Source of the DNA: Dichetophora obliterata
Lineage: Eukaryota > Arthropoda > Insecta > Diptera > Sciomyzidae
Assembly (NCBI GenBank): GCA_963920525.1
Contig: OY986436.1
Location: 92,612,868 to 92,676,867 of the forward strand
Reading direction: 5' to 3'
DNA: 64,000 nucleotides
Made by a program: the position numbers and the translations under genes. Positions 10,711-21,695 of the stretch are shown here, piece by piece. Positions within the stretch are counted from its first letter, which is position 1. Each line of letters opens with the position of its first letter. The notes beneath the pieces are model-generated. The model saw nothing but the letters and a program-made list of their open reading frames with translations. It ran no database searches and was not told where the DNA came from.

Positions 10711-11650
10711 CAGGGTTGCCCATATTCGACGGACCCATCTGGCAACGCCATAACTTTTGACAGAGATGTCAGATCGCTTAATGACATACCGCGTTTGAAG
10801 CGTCAGTCCAAGCGGATTTTTACCATGGATCAATACACGCCACGCGAGCGCTCTGAAAGAGTCTTCGAAATGGCCGAAGATGACGAGGAATTTTGGAACA
10901 AAATTATCATGTCCGATGAAGCCCATTTCACATTGAATGGGACCGTAAATAAGCAAAATTGCCGTATTTACGCCACTGAAAAGCCTCAGGAGATTCAAGA
11001 AGTGCCTCTACATGACGAAAAAGTCACAGTTTATTGCGGCGTTAGTGCGAAAACGGTCATTGGGCCGTTTTTCTTCCAAAATGAAAATGGCCAAGCTGTT
11101 ACCATCAACCAGGAGCGTTATCGCGACATGATGACCAATTTTGTGATGCCAATTATTCGTCGAAAGCGTATGAGGCAGTTCTGGTTTCAACGGAGTGTAA
11201 GACGGTGCTCCACCGCACACAAGTCGCATAACAATCGATTTTCTGAAGAATTTGTTTCCGGGCCGTTTGATGTCGAAAAGTGGTGATTTGGACTGGCCAC
11301 CGCGTTCGCCCGATTTGACGCCGCCTGACTTCTTCTTGTGGGGATATTTGAAGTCAAAGGTTAACGTTAACAAGCCAAGGACCGTAGAAGAGCTCAAGGA
11401 CAACATTCGTGAAGAAATAGCCGCTATTCCGGCCGAAATGTTGGCGAAAACGATGGAAAATGCTGCAAAAAGGGCACAATACGCCATCAACGCCAGAGGC
11501 GGCCATTTGAGAGATATCATATTCAAAAATTGATGTAAACAAATCTACTTGGAACAAACTAAATGATTAAGATTGCCAACCGCCAAATTTTTATTTTTTT
11601 CTTTGATTTTTTAAAAAAAAACATGGGTCCGTCGAATATGGGCAACCCTG
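10711..11650 (+). mobile_element. rosa-like (DD41D) mariner, internally deleted
   Basis: Perfect 27-bp inverted ends (10711-10737 and 11624-11650, starting CAGGGTTGCCCATATTCGAC) are flanked by TA. At 940 bp it is shorter than a full mariner (about 1.3 kb); the region for the N-terminal DNA-binding domain is missing. It is inserted in intron 2 of the MADF gene and could be spliced out, so it need not have inactivated that gene. Confidence 0.9.
10770..11533 (+). pseudogene. Mariner transposase fragment with frameshift
   Basis: The reading from 10795 (KRQSKRIFTMDQYTPRERSE) continues through the first catalytic aspartate in IIMSDEAHFTLNG. Near 11195 the frame shifts. In the new frame the second aspartate appears in DGAPPHT, followed by WPPRSPDLTPPDFFLWGYLK, which carries the third. 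There are 41 residues between the second and third aspartates, the DD41D spacing of rosa elements, first described from a tephritid fly. The reading ends GGHLRDIIFKN at 11533. The N-terminal helix-turn-helix region is absent, so no active enzyme is encoded. Confidence 0.85.
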
Positions 11651-12154
11651 TATATGTGTATATATATATATATGTATTCTGTATATTTCAGAACAACGTC
11701 CAGTGTAGCTCCTTCTCAAGAGGATTTATTAATTGTAGCTAGAGAAGATGTTGATGATATCTCGCAAATATCATGTCCAAATGAAAGTTCTGTCATAAAT
11801 GGCGAAGGTTTCGAAGAAAACATAATTGAAGAAGCGCAGCCAAGTTTTTTATTTGAAGATGAAACTTGCGAAACACCATCAACTTCTACTGCAGCCACAC
11901 TTGCTGACAATAGCAACGGTCGTCGGACAAAAAAACTTTCTGCTGTAGAGCATAGCTTTACACAGTTCATGGAAAAAATGACGGCTATTCATGAGAAGCG
12001 CATCGAGATTTTGGCAAATAAGGCAAACAATCATGAAGGATTTTTTAAAATAGTGTCAGAAAAATTGGATATGCTCCCAGTTATAGCCCAAGAGGATGCA
12101 AAAATGTTTTATTTAAATTATTTACATGATTTATTAAAAAATTATAGTAACTAA

Positions 12155-12891
12155 TATCAAATAAACTTTACTCTAATTAACTATAGTATGCTCATAACTT
12201 TTTCAGTATTGTAATAAGTACCTATAAATATTTATAAAGGGTGTATCAAGAAGAGGTGCAAGATTTCTGTTTAGAATGAAACAGTTGTTTGGATATCTCC
12301 TAAATTTTTATCTATATATGGGACATTTTTTGTCAAATCGGCCACCAAACAAATCAACCACCGCTAATCATGCTGATATAAATATGATAGTTTACATATG
12401 GCAGTTCAACACAAAAATAATTGTTTAACTTTTTTTTCAATGATTATTTTGAGTAGAGAAGTGAAATAAGCTGAAACTAGAAGAAACAAATTAAATCCTT
12501 TGGCATATGAATCCTTTGGCATATATTAATTGCTTTGAAACGTTGGAAGCGGGCTAGAAATATATGGCTTGTGAAAGTTTTTAAGACAATTTCAAATTAT
12601 TTTTCATTTTGTCCTAATCCTAGCTATGTGTGATTCAGTATTGAAAAATATGACCAATTTTTTAACCCCTTTGAAAAATATATGCGCGACAAAACGTAGC
12701 TGAGTCACTTTAAAATAACGCTTAATAAAGTAAACTTCCAAAGACTGGTTAATGCTGCTTTGTGGCTATACAACGAACTTTTAAATATTCTATACTGATA
12801 GTAAAATTACTGTTTTAAAAACAGATTATATAGTATTAAGTACCTATATTATTACAATTATTTAATATTAAGTTAAAATTAAATAACAATA
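12155..12891. other. Space between convergent Harbinger genes, with dispersed repeat copy 2
   Basis: No gene. Positions 12330-12480 match the repeat at 2650-2830, including CAACCACCGCTAATCATGCT. The remainder is AT-rich and presumably holds the 3' ends of both Harbinger genes. Confidence 0.5.
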
Positions 12892-13993
12892 TTAATTCAA
12901 TTTATGTTGATGCAAGTACTCCTTCAAGGAATCCCTGAGTTGGAAAGCTGACTTGTTAGCATTGTTCGAAGAACATGAACGAATCCTTTGTAATGATTTT
13001 GTCTCTTGTCTCCATAAACCTTCTCTGATAATTGTGCCATTTAAATTTACTTTGTCAACGTAATCAGGAGGACAATACGAGTTGTCTGACATTTTTAAAA
13101 AGTTGTGCAAAACAAGAGTAGCATTAACAATTTTATCGGCTGACTCAGGAGACATATTCATAGTCCTATGAAAAATTCGCCATCTGGCTGCAAGAATACC
13201 AAAAGCATTCTCAATTACTCTCCTTGCTCTGGAAAGGCGTTTATTAAAATGTTCTCGTTCTTCAACCAGTAGAAGACCTGGATATGGTCGCATTATATTA
13301 GTACGTAGCGGAAATGCAGCATCGCCAACAATATAGTGTGGGAAATGTATCGTACTATCAGGCAAAGCACACTCAGGTGGAAAATCTAAATCGTTTTTAA
13401 ATAACCTTTTTCCGAACTCTGAATGTGCCAAAATACCTCCGTCGCTCTGGCTTCTATAAGCACCAACGTTAACTGCGGAGAACGTATAGTTAGCATCGCA
13501 AACTGCAAGAAGCACAATGCTATAAACTCCTATAAAAGAAAAGATAATATTGCTTGAACTAGTTTGTATTATTTCTAACAACTTTTTCCACACCTTTGTA
13601 GTTGTAAAAATTCGACCCGGATTTCGGAGGACATGTGATGGTTATATGTTTGCCATCTATGGCACCGACACAGTTTGGTAAATTCCAAATATTTTTGAAG
13701 TCGTCTGCAATTTTCTTCCACTCGAAACTATTTGGCGTTGAAATGTATATCGCACTGAGAGCATCCCAAATGAACTGGCATGTCTCCAGAGTAATCATCC
13801 TAACGGACGAAACAGACATCTTGAACATCAGTGATAAATGTTGTCTGGTACTGCCATGTGCAAGATATCTAAAAATTTATGAATCAAAAAACTTCCTGTG
13901 TACTAAACAGAAAAATAGATACTTACATGAGAGTCAATAAAAGACGACATTTTGCAGGTATCGGTTCCCTATACGATGTTTTTTCCAGACGTT

Positions 13994-16900
13994 ACTTACT
14001 TACTTACTTACTTAGGTGGCCATAGCAACCCGTCGTCGGGTTTCGGCCGATCTCATCAGCTCTCGCCAGACGCCTCTGCCTCGCGCGCGCCTTCTCCAAT
14101 TGGTTTCACCAAGCGCGGTTAGGGCTTCCTCGACCTGGTCAATCCATCGGAGGCATGGTCTCCCTCTTCGTCGTCGGCCTTCGCCTCGAACACCTTTTTC
14201 GCTGGAGCATCGTCATTCATACGATGGACATGACCTAGCCAGCGTAATCGCTGGATTGCGATACGCTGAACTACTTCAATGTCGTCGTATAGCTCATACA
14301 GCTCGTGGTTCATTCGTATGCGATAGTCGTCGCCAACTCAAATAGGGCCGAAGATTTTGCGAAGAACTTTTCTCTCAAACACCCCAAGAGCGGCTGCGTC
14401 TGCTTGCGAGACAACCCATGCCTCAGCGCCATAAAGAAGCACAGGTATAACGAGCGTCTTGTAGAGTGTCAGTTTTGTCGATCGAGAGAGGGCTCTGCAA
14501 CGTAATTGCTTACTAAGCCCGTAGTAGCACCTATTAGCAATTGTTATTCTTCGCTTTATCTCCAGGCTGACATCATTATTGCTGTTAATGGCGGTGCCAA
14601 GGTAGGTAAATTCCTTGACCACTTCAAAGTTATAGTTGCCTGTTGAAACGTGAGAGCCTAGCCGCCCCGCTCCCCTGCCAGCAGGCAGCATATACTTCGT
14701 TTTACCCTCGTTTACCGTCAAACCCACCTTGGCTGATTCTTTTTCGATAGCGGTGAAAGCAGCAGTGACATCTCTCTTGGTTCTACCGATGATATCAATA
14801 TCATCAGCATACGCAAGGAGCTGAACACCTTTGTAAAAAATGGTGCCATTGCGATGCACACCGGCCTTTCGTAGGATCCCCTCCATGATGATGTTGAAGA
14901 GATCGCAAGATAGCGGGTCGCCTTGTCTGAAACCTCGTTCAGTATGGAAGGTTTCGGAGAGGTCATTTCCTACCTTGACGGAGCTGCAAGTATTGCTCAA
15001 CGTCATCCTGCAGAGTCTTATCAATTTTGCAGGTATACCGAACTCAGACATTGTTGCGTATAGGCAATCCCGCCTCGGGCTATCGAACGCAGCTTTATAA
15101 TCGACAAAGAGATGATGCGTGTCGATTTGCTTTTCGTTGGTTTTCTCCAGGATTTGGCGCAGTGTAAAAATCTGGTCTATGGTGGATTTACCAGGTCGAA
15201 AGCCACACTGATAAGGTCCAATCAGTGTTTTTGTATACGGCTTAAGTCTTTCACATAGTACGCTCGAGAGGACCTTATATGCGATGGAAATAAGACTGAT
15301 ACCTCGGTAGTTGGCGCAAATTGTCGGGTCTCCTTTCTTAAGTAAGGGACAAAGCACGCTGAGATTCCAATCGTCGGGCATGCATTCCGCTAGCCATATT
15401 TTGCTGATGAGTTGATGCATGCACCCTATCAATTCATCGCCGCCGGCTTTAAACAGTTCAGCTGGCAGGCCGTCAGCACCCGCTGCTTTGTTGTTTTTGA
15501 GCCGCTGGATAGCAACTCGAACCTCGTCATGGCTAGGTGGTAGAACTTCTACTTCGTCATCGTCGATTGGTTGTGGCGAACTGCATTCTCCATGGGCGGA
15601 GTTGGTGGGAACATCGCCCGTAAGCAGATTGGAAAAATGCTGTCTCCACAATCTCAGTGCGCACTGCGTATCTGTAACCAGATTTTCATTCCCATCTCTA
15701 CAAGTGGATGCTCCGGGCTTGAAACCTTGGGTTAGACGCTTAACCTGTTGGTAAAATTTTTGTGCATCCTTCTTGCCTTTGTACACCTCAATTTCTTCAC
15801 GCTCACGCTTTTCTTGCTCCCTTTTTTTGCGTCTGAAAAGGCGTCTCTCTTCCTTCCTCTTTTCGCGATATTTTTCTCGCACGGTTCGCGTTGCAGCTGA
15901 CTGGAGCGTCTTTCTGTATGCGGCGTTTTTTGCCGCCGTCGCGTCGCGACACTCCTGGTCATACCATTGGTTCCGAGGTTGCGGGCGCCGGAAACCAATC
16001 ACTTCTTCAGCGGCAGCGCGCATGGAGTGGGAGATGTGCGCCCAAAGTCCATCGGCATCATCGTGTTGTGAGGTTGGTTGGTTGAGCTTAACCGAGAGTT
16101 GAGCGGAGTAGGCCTCAGCTGTCCTTTGTGATTGCAGCTTAGCGACGTCTAGCTTTCGTTGCATTCCTGTGCGTATGTTCTTTGCATTGCATAACCGCAT
16201 GCGGATCTTGGCTGCAACAAGAAAGTGGTTGGAGTCGATGTTCACTCCCCGAAATGTACGCACATCCAGAACGCTAGAAGCGTGCCTTCCGTCGATCACA
16301 AAATGATCAATTTGGTTTCGTGTTTTTTGATCAGGGGACAGCCAGGTGGCCTTATGGATGTCGAGGTGTTGGAATCTGGTGCTACTTACTACCATGTTTC
16401 GTGCCGCGGCGAAGTCGATCAGTCTTAGACCGTTGTTCGTAGTGGCCTCGTGGAGACTGAACTGACCGACAGTGGGGCCAAAGACGCCTTCTTTTCCGAC
16501 CTTTGCGTTAAAATCGCCGAGGACTATTTTTACGTCGTGGGCCGGACAGCGATCGTACACGTCCTCTAGGCTCGCGTAGAAAGCATCCTTGGCGGCATCG
16601 TCCTTTTCCTCCGTCGGGGCGTGCGCGCAAATTAAGGTTACATTAAAAAATTTCGCCTTGATGCGTATAGTCGCCAACCTTTCGTTCATTGGTGTGAACC
16701 GAGAAACAAGGTGGCGTAGTTTTCGTCTTACGACGAAGCCGCATCCGAATTCGTGCTTCTCCGCATGGCAGCTGTAGTAAATATCGCAGTCTGCTCGCTT
16801 AGAGCAGCCTTGCCCTTTCCATCGCATCTCCTGGATGGCGGTGATGTCAGCCTTTATTTTTGCGAGGGCTTCCGCCAGTTGGATAGATGCACCTTCTCTG

Positions 16901-17181
16901 TAGAGAGTCCGGACATTCCAGGTGCATATCCGTAAATCATGGTCCGTTTTTCGTTTGCGGTGGTCGTCAACGTGTTTGGGGTTATCATCCGAGGCTGGTT
17001 CGATTTTCATTGGGAAATTTGATAATGTGACGGGACCCAAACCCTGTGCACATTCCAGGATTAAGGTCTATGAGAGACCCCTCAAGTTTTAAGTCTAGAG
17101 AAAGACAAGGGGGGGTTTGGGCAAGGTGCTTTTAAGGCGACACCGACTCGCCTTGTCAGTGCCAGTTGCGGGCTCTGTGGG
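13994..17181 (-). mobile_element. Near full-length RTE-clade LINE (copy 1)
   Basis: A 16-bp target duplication (GTTTTTTCCAGACGTT) flanks it at 13978-13993 and 17182-17197. On the minus strand the element begins near CACAGAGCCCGCAACTGGCA, has about 140 bp of 5' leader, one long ORF, and ends in a short (AAGT)n tail, the kind of simple-repeat tail expected of RTE. The length of 3.2 kb is the usual RTE size. It is visibly richer in G+C than its surroundings. Insertion disrupted the Harbinger transposase gene. Confidence 0.92.
14060..17040 (-). pseudogene. RTE endonuclease-reverse transcriptase, one TGA and one late frameshift
   Basis: The 900-codon reading from ATG 17040 to 14338 holds an AP-type endonuclease (CTWNVRTLYREG, QEMRWKGQG, VLGDFNAKVGKEG, QIDHFVIDGRH) and then a reverse transcriptase (CANYRGISL, FRPGKSTIDQIF, FVDYKAAFD, RGFRQGDPLS, YADDIDIIGR). 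At 14338 a TGA interrupts GPI-VGDDYRIR; the second RTE copy has cysteine at that place, so this is a point nonsense. Reading in the same frame continues with ELYELYDDIEVV and RLRWLGHVHRMNDDAP, then a frameshift near 14180 separates the last segment (RGRPCLRWIDQVEEAL). The protein would nick the target and copy its own RNA there. Both catalytic domains look complete. Confidence 0.92.
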
Positions 17182-17652
17182 GTTTTTTCCAGACGTTCTT
17201 TTAATAAATTGTAGAGCACATTGAACAATGGGACAGTCATTCGCGTTGCTATTTTAAATTGCTGAGGGTCATTACATAATTTTTCAAACGACGTTGCGAA
17301 GAAACCCGACGTGTTCCTGTCCAAAAAATAGTCACGCACCCAAAACTGCCGTTCCTTACGAAGAGCATCATACATTAATACACACTCATGTATTGCGTTC
17401 ACTGTGCAAATAGTGTCTACAAGTAATTCTTCTTCTTGATTACCTATCGATTCCATATTTAAATTTCGTTTCATCTAGTTTTATTGACAGTTTAGTTTTA
17501 TTGAAGAAAATATTTTAATTTCAGTGACAATAATTTCAATGTTTTATTTCTTTATACGCAATCATTGTATGCGTTAAATATTTTGTTGCGTAAATTGCGC
17601 CAGCGAGTTGACGGACGCAAATGCAAACGCAAATATTGTACTTTCAGCTTAA

Positions 17653-17722
17653 AGCACAGCCGAAAAAACAAAATTTTACGCAGTATACAAAACAGCGAGC
17701 CGATTGCTACTTGGAAAACATA
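17653..17722. other. Short spacer between two transposons
   Basis: Only 70 bp separate the Harbinger right end from the next transposon. Nothing recognisable is present. Confidence 0.5.
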
Positions 17723-18860
17723 AGGGGGCGTCCATTAATTACGTGAGTCATAAAGGGGGTTGGGGGGTTAAGCAGAATCTCACTAAATCTCAAGTGGGGG
17801 AGAGGGGGTTTCTCGCAAAAATGACGTAATTTTTTATCAGCAAGAAAAGTGTAGAGTTATGAGATAACTGGTTAAATTGAGTAAAACGGGTTTCTCTACT
17901 AAAATATGACTACATTTTACACTATAATATTTTTCGCGGTTATGAGAGTGCAACAAAGTAGCATATTAGCTCATCGATAGTTTTCCCACCGGCTAGCTGA
18001 ACACGCGATTCGACGAGCGCTGCGACTTGTGACAGCGACGCATAGACAAGTCTCTACTTGTTGTGTTTAAGTACATAAATGTTTAGTTCAGTGGTCGGCA
18101 CACAAGAAGCATATCCCAGTAAGTACATTCATGCATACAGCATTGATGATGTAGGCATACTTTTGATGTTTTGTATGCATGCCATCATAAATGCAAGCTC
18201 ATTTCCATTTTACATGGCGACAAACAAGAGCATGTGTACTGTGTACCCGCACAATTACTATTGCTGTATGTATGGGGAATTAGTAGTACTCTATGCATTC
18301 ATTGTCATTAATGCAAACATTACCCTTAATACTGTATGCATACATTTGCATTAATATTGTAAGAAAAAAATTGCTGCTGTCCATTAATTAATCATCTTAT
18401 TTATTTCAGTTTTAAAAAACGGTTATATTCTGTTATATTAATTTATATTTTGTTAATAAATTATTTACAACTGCACTCCTTAAAGTTTAAATGCACAATG
18501 GTAGTTCATATTTTTTAAGCAAGACTATTATGTATGCAAGGTTCATGCCTTAGTACTAATACAGCATGCATATTTATTTATTTATTTATTTATTTATTTA
18601 TTTCATGTGTATAATCGAAGCCAATTAAGGCCAATATGATTACAAGTAAATAATTGTACAAGTAAGTCTAAGTTTATATTTTACATTAAAGATGTTTATA
18701 AATTTCTATTATAGTTTAAAGTTCAATATGATATAGTATATTTATTTTTCAATTTCAATACAAATAATAAATTGTGGAAACCCTAAATCTAAAATCCCTA
18801 ATTATTTAATTTTTCACAAGACAACCCCTATATCAGACGAAATAAGACCTGCTGTTACGA

Positions 18861-21695
18861 TTAAGCCAATTCACTAACGTGTTGCAAATATTTACGTTTG
18901 AAAGTATTTAATGAGTCTGAAAATTGCTTAAAGCTACTAGGTAAAAGGTTCCATACACGTGCAACCTTGATAAGAAATGACCGCTCAAAAATAGATTTGT
19001 AGATACGAGGAATTAATATTTGTGTGTTTCTTCGAGACCTAGTAAAACTAAATAAATTCCAAAGATAAATTGGAGTTTTAGTTTTAATAACTTTGTAAAA
19101 TAGCAAAATTTGTCTCATTTCAATATAGTTAATAAAATTGCAATGAAGAAACATAAGAACATGTTCCGAAACATGATCACGAACTTGGATGTTGAAAGCA
19201 AACCGAATAATCCTATTAAAGATGCGACGCAGTTGGTTAATGTTGCACAGATTAGTACAAGAATAAATCTCTAACCCATATATGATATGGGGCATAAGTA
19301 GTGCTTGTGCAACACTAAGTTTAACTGGAGTTGGCATGTAGGTATTCATGCTATATAATTTATGTAACATAAAATTGATCTTATTACTTAACTTGTTTAT
19401 ATGAGCCTTATAGTTGAGGTTGGAGTCAATTATAATGCCTAAACATCTTAAGTGTTCTACGAATTCAATTTCAATGTTATTTATAGAAATTGAAATAGGT
19501 ATTTCATCATTATTATAAGGCATATTAAATATAATAGCTTTTGTTTTGCTATAGTTGATAACTAATTTATTCACATCCATCCAATATAATATCTGATCAG
19601 TTGTGTAATTAATGCAAGCTTGTAGCGAGTCAACAAAGTCAAAGTTGGAAGAGAAGAGCAGGTATATGTCATCAGCATACAGATAGATATTAGAGCTATC
19701 TATACCTATTTGATCTACAAGACTGTTAATATAAATCATAAATAATAGGGGTCCCAATACAGAGCCCTGAGGGACTCCACTCAGCACATCTAAAGTATTT
19801 GACAACCGATTGCCACAAGAGACAAATTGTCTTCGACCAGTTAGAAAGGACTTAATAAGGGAGCATGCAGAGCTGGAAAAAAGAAAATCTTGTGCAAGCT
19901 TATGGCTTAAGATATTATGGTCAACTAAGTCAAATGCCTTAGACAGGTCAAGAGAAAGCAGTACACTGAGCTTGTTCTGATTGGAGTTGTGACGTATCTT
20001 TTCAGTTAGTCCTAGTACCATAGAAGTTGTGTTATATCCATTGCGGAATCCAGATTGACATTGACTGAGTTTACTTAAATCGCTCAGATTATCATATATT
20101 TGGGCATTGAGAATACTCTCAACAATTTTTGAGAGTGATGGAAGAATGCTTATAGGCCGAAAGTTTTCAAAAGCACAGGAATTTCCTTTCTTTTTAATCG
20201 GAACCACTCTTGCTGTTTTCCAAGCAGTGGGAAATGTTGACGTAGTAATTATTGTATTAATAAAGTGTAATAAATACTGCTCAATAAACGGGTATATTAT
20301 CTTAATAAATTTTATGGGAATATTATCAGAACCAATGGAGTTCGACTTTATTCGATATGTAGCTAAGTAGAGCTCATTAAGAGTGATGTTTCTAAACATA
20401 AATCCTGTGCTTGAATCAGCGTCAAAATCACTATATGCATTATTGGAGCGTACCTGAGAAGAGACAAAAAAAGAGTTTAGCATATCTGGATCAACATCAT
20501 CAGAGAAGCTATTTTCATTCACACATCCATCTCCTCTCAGCATATTCCAAAGTTGCTTTCCATTTACGTTTTGGAAACGTGCAGTTCCATACTGGATTTT
20601 TGCTTTACGAATTATAGACTTCGCTTTGTTCCTATATTTTGAAAAAATCTTCCAGTTACTTTCGCAGTTATTTTCAATAAAAGATTTATAAGCCAAATCA
20701 CGCAAACTAATAGCATAGACTACATCAGGTCTTTTCATGAAGGGGTCCATATCTCCGGTTTTCAGAGTTTTTTTACGGATAGGTACCATAGAAAAAGAGT
20801 CAGATATTACGTCATTAAGGCATTGCAGTTGCTCATTTACGCTATTTGTTTCAAAAATGTAGTTCAAGATAGTATTATTTATTCGACGTTCTAGTTGTTG
20901 GAAATTTATAGCATTATAATCACGATATTCAATAAATCTTTGTTTGTTTTCGGCAAGGAAATCAACGCTTATGTAGATAAAAGCATGCCGCGATATATTA
21001 GGACATTGAAATTGACCAGAGTACTTAAGCTTGCTAATGTCATTTAGTAAAAAGAAGTCAATAAGCGATACTGAATTCCAATGGTAATCAAAATGTGTTG
21101 GTAGGTTATTGTGAGCATAAGACAAGTTTGCACAGGAAAGCACCTCTCTCATTGTACTTACTGCAGAGGAATTAAAAAGGTTACAATTAAAATCACCCAT
21201 GCAAATAATATTTTCGTATCTGCAGCATAAATCACACAGGATGTCTCTTAGATTTGAAAAATTGCCGTGTGGTAGATATATGCAGCCAACAAGAATACGT
21301 GCACACCTTAAGTTAATTTCAACAAAAATACCCTCAATAGTTCCACTAACTGAAATCTCATGTATGATTCTAGTTTTAATATTATTAGCTACATATATTC
21401 CAACACCACCACCTCTCATGTTCAAGCGATCATTTCTGAAAAAGTTAAACCCTGGAATCTTAACAGCTGTATTCGAAATATAGGGTTTTAGCCAAGTTTC
21501 AGATACTCCAAACACATCTAAGCATGAGTCCTTCAAAACATTTCTTATTTCATTAAATTTAGACGAACGGACAGAGGGTCTCAAACTTTGTGCATTTATA
21601 TGTCCAATGTTCAAATTTTGTTTTCTACTTAATAAGCTTAAACGCAGCTGTGAATTGTCGCTAACAACAGGTCCAAGATTATAGTTAATTGACAT
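18861..21695 (-). CDS. LINE ORF2, endonuclease-reverse transcriptase (CR1-like)
   Basis: A 944-codon open reading without stops. The N-terminal 230 residues are an AP endonuclease (IGHINAQSLRP, GVSETWLKP, RGGGVGIYV, GDFNCNLFN, SLIDFFLLND). The central part is reverse transcriptase: ENFRPISILPSLSKIVE, QSGFRNGYNTTSMVL, LDLSKAFDLVDH with the first catalytic aspartate, SGVPQGSVLGPLLFMIYIN, and YLYADDIYLLF with the catalytic pair. The C-terminal region (YGLEIYSCTNLCNINQLRRI) resembles CR1/jockey-group enzymes. It would nick target DNA and reverse transcribe LINE RNA in the nucleus. The start at 21695 gives MSINYNLGPV; a start further downstream is possible. Length agrees with the family, and all catalytic motifs seen are intact. 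Confidence 0.9.
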   Translation of the reverse strand: MSINYNLGPVVSDNSQLRLSLLSRKQNLNIGHINAQSLRPSVRSSKFNEIRNVLKDSCLDVFGVSETWLKPYISNTAVKIPGFNFFRNDRLNMRGGGVGIYVANNIKTRIIHEISVSGTIEGIFVEINLRCARILVGCIYLPHGNFSNLRDILCDLCCRYENIICMGDFNCNLFNSSAVSTMREVLSCANLSYAHNNLPTHFDYHWNSVSLIDFFLLNDISKLKYSGQFQCPNISRHAFIYISVDFLAENKQRFIEYRDYNAINFQQLERRINNTILNYIFETNSVNEQLQCLNDVISDSFSMVPIRKKTLKTGDMDPFMKRPDVVYAISLRDLAYKSFIENNCESNWKIFSKYRNKAKSIIRKAKIQYGTARFQNVNGKQLWNMLRGDGCVNENSFSDDVDPDMLNSFFVSSQVRSNNAYSDFDADSSTGFMFRNITLNELYLATYRIKSNSIGSDNIPIKFIKIIYPFIEQYLLHFINTIITTSTFPTAWKTARVVPIKKKGNSCAFENFRPISILPSLSKIVESILNAQIYDNLSDLSKLSQCQSGFRNGYNTTSMVLGLTEKIRHNSNQNKLSVLLSLDLSKAFDLVDHNILSHKLAQDFLFSSSACSLIKSFLTGRRQFVSCGNRLSNTLDVLSGVPQGSVLGPLLFMIYINSLVDQIGIDSSNIYLYADDIYLLFSSNFDFVDSLQACINYTTDQILYWMDVNKLVINYSKTKAIIFNMPYNNDEIPISISINNIEIEFVEHLRCLGIIIDSNLNYKAHINKLSNKINFMLHKLYSMNTYMPTPVKLSVAQALLMPHIIYGLEIYSCTNLCNINQLRRIFNRIIRFAFNIQVRDHVSEHVLMFLHCNFINYIEMRQILLFYKVIKTKTPIYLWNLFSFTRSRRNTQILIPRIYKSIFERSFLIKVARVWNLLPSSFKQFSDSLNTFKRKYLQHVSELA

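Larger units (their letters stand above)
10329..12154 (+). pseudogene. MADF-domain accessory protein of Harbinger (one nonsense codon)
   Basis: Three exons can be joined: 10329-10470, 10524-10683 and 11692-12154, giving 254 codons. Residues 1-90 form a MADF (Myb/SANT-like) DNA-binding domain: LINEVQKHPCLY near the start, AKAWADISGAL in the middle and TKWRSIRDRYSRE at the end of the fold. The C-terminal half is acidic and serine-rich, then ends in a likely helical segment (SFTQFMEKMTAIHEKRIEIL). PIF/Harbinger elements need such a partner for nuclear import and DNA binding of the transposase. Intron 1 starts with GC (GCAAGT) instead of GT; intron 2 is GT-AG and contains the mariner. Codon 28 is TGA (10410-10412), most simply a CGA arginine changed to stop; otherwise the frame is open, so this copy is dead but young. 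Confidence 0.85.
12892..17474 (-). pseudogene. Harbinger DDE transposase, split by an RTE insertion
   Basis: Minus-strand exons can be joined as 17474-17182, 13977-13927, 13868-13594 and 13529-12892 once the RTE and one copy of its target duplication are removed. The sum is 1257 nt, exactly 419 codons including the stop, without internal stops. Introns of 58 and 64 bp are GT-AG (13926-13869 and 13593-13530). The DDE_4-type core shows aspartate in CVGAIDGKHI, aspartate in IVGDAAFPL and glutamate in RRVIENAFGIL, followed by VNATLVLHNFL. The N-terminal part (KERQFWVRDYF, then KCRLLLTLIYLAHG) matches Harbinger transposases. The gene was therefore intact until the LINE landed between LEK and the LLLTL segment. 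The enzyme would cut and paste the element with its MADF partner. Confidence 0.9.
10048..17649. mobile_element. PIF/Harbinger transposon with two nested insertions
   Basis: The ends are long inverted repeats starting AGCTGAAAGTACAATATTTG (about 60 bp, a few mismatches) and flanked by the 3-bp duplication TAA at 10045-10047 and 17650-17652. A 3-bp TWA-type target and the two encoded proteins identify a PIF/Harbinger element. The left half carries a MADF-domain accessory gene on the plus strand and the right half a DDE transposase on the minus strand, in convergent (tail-to-tail) order. A mariner (10711-11650) and an RTE LINE (13994-17181) are inserted. Without them the element would be about 3.5 kb. 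A perfect hairpin near 10165-10215 (ACGCAAGAAAAG and its complement) lies just inside the left end. Confidence 0.9.

Noticed and set aside
12892..13828. Host HARBI1 gene
   Set aside because: The reading is enclosed by 60-bp inverted ends with a TAA duplication and paired with a MADF gene, so it belongs to a transposon.
15419..16935. Several plus-strand open frames of 60-111 codons
   Set aside because: They lie opposite the RTE ORF and are antisense shadows in G+C-rich DNA.
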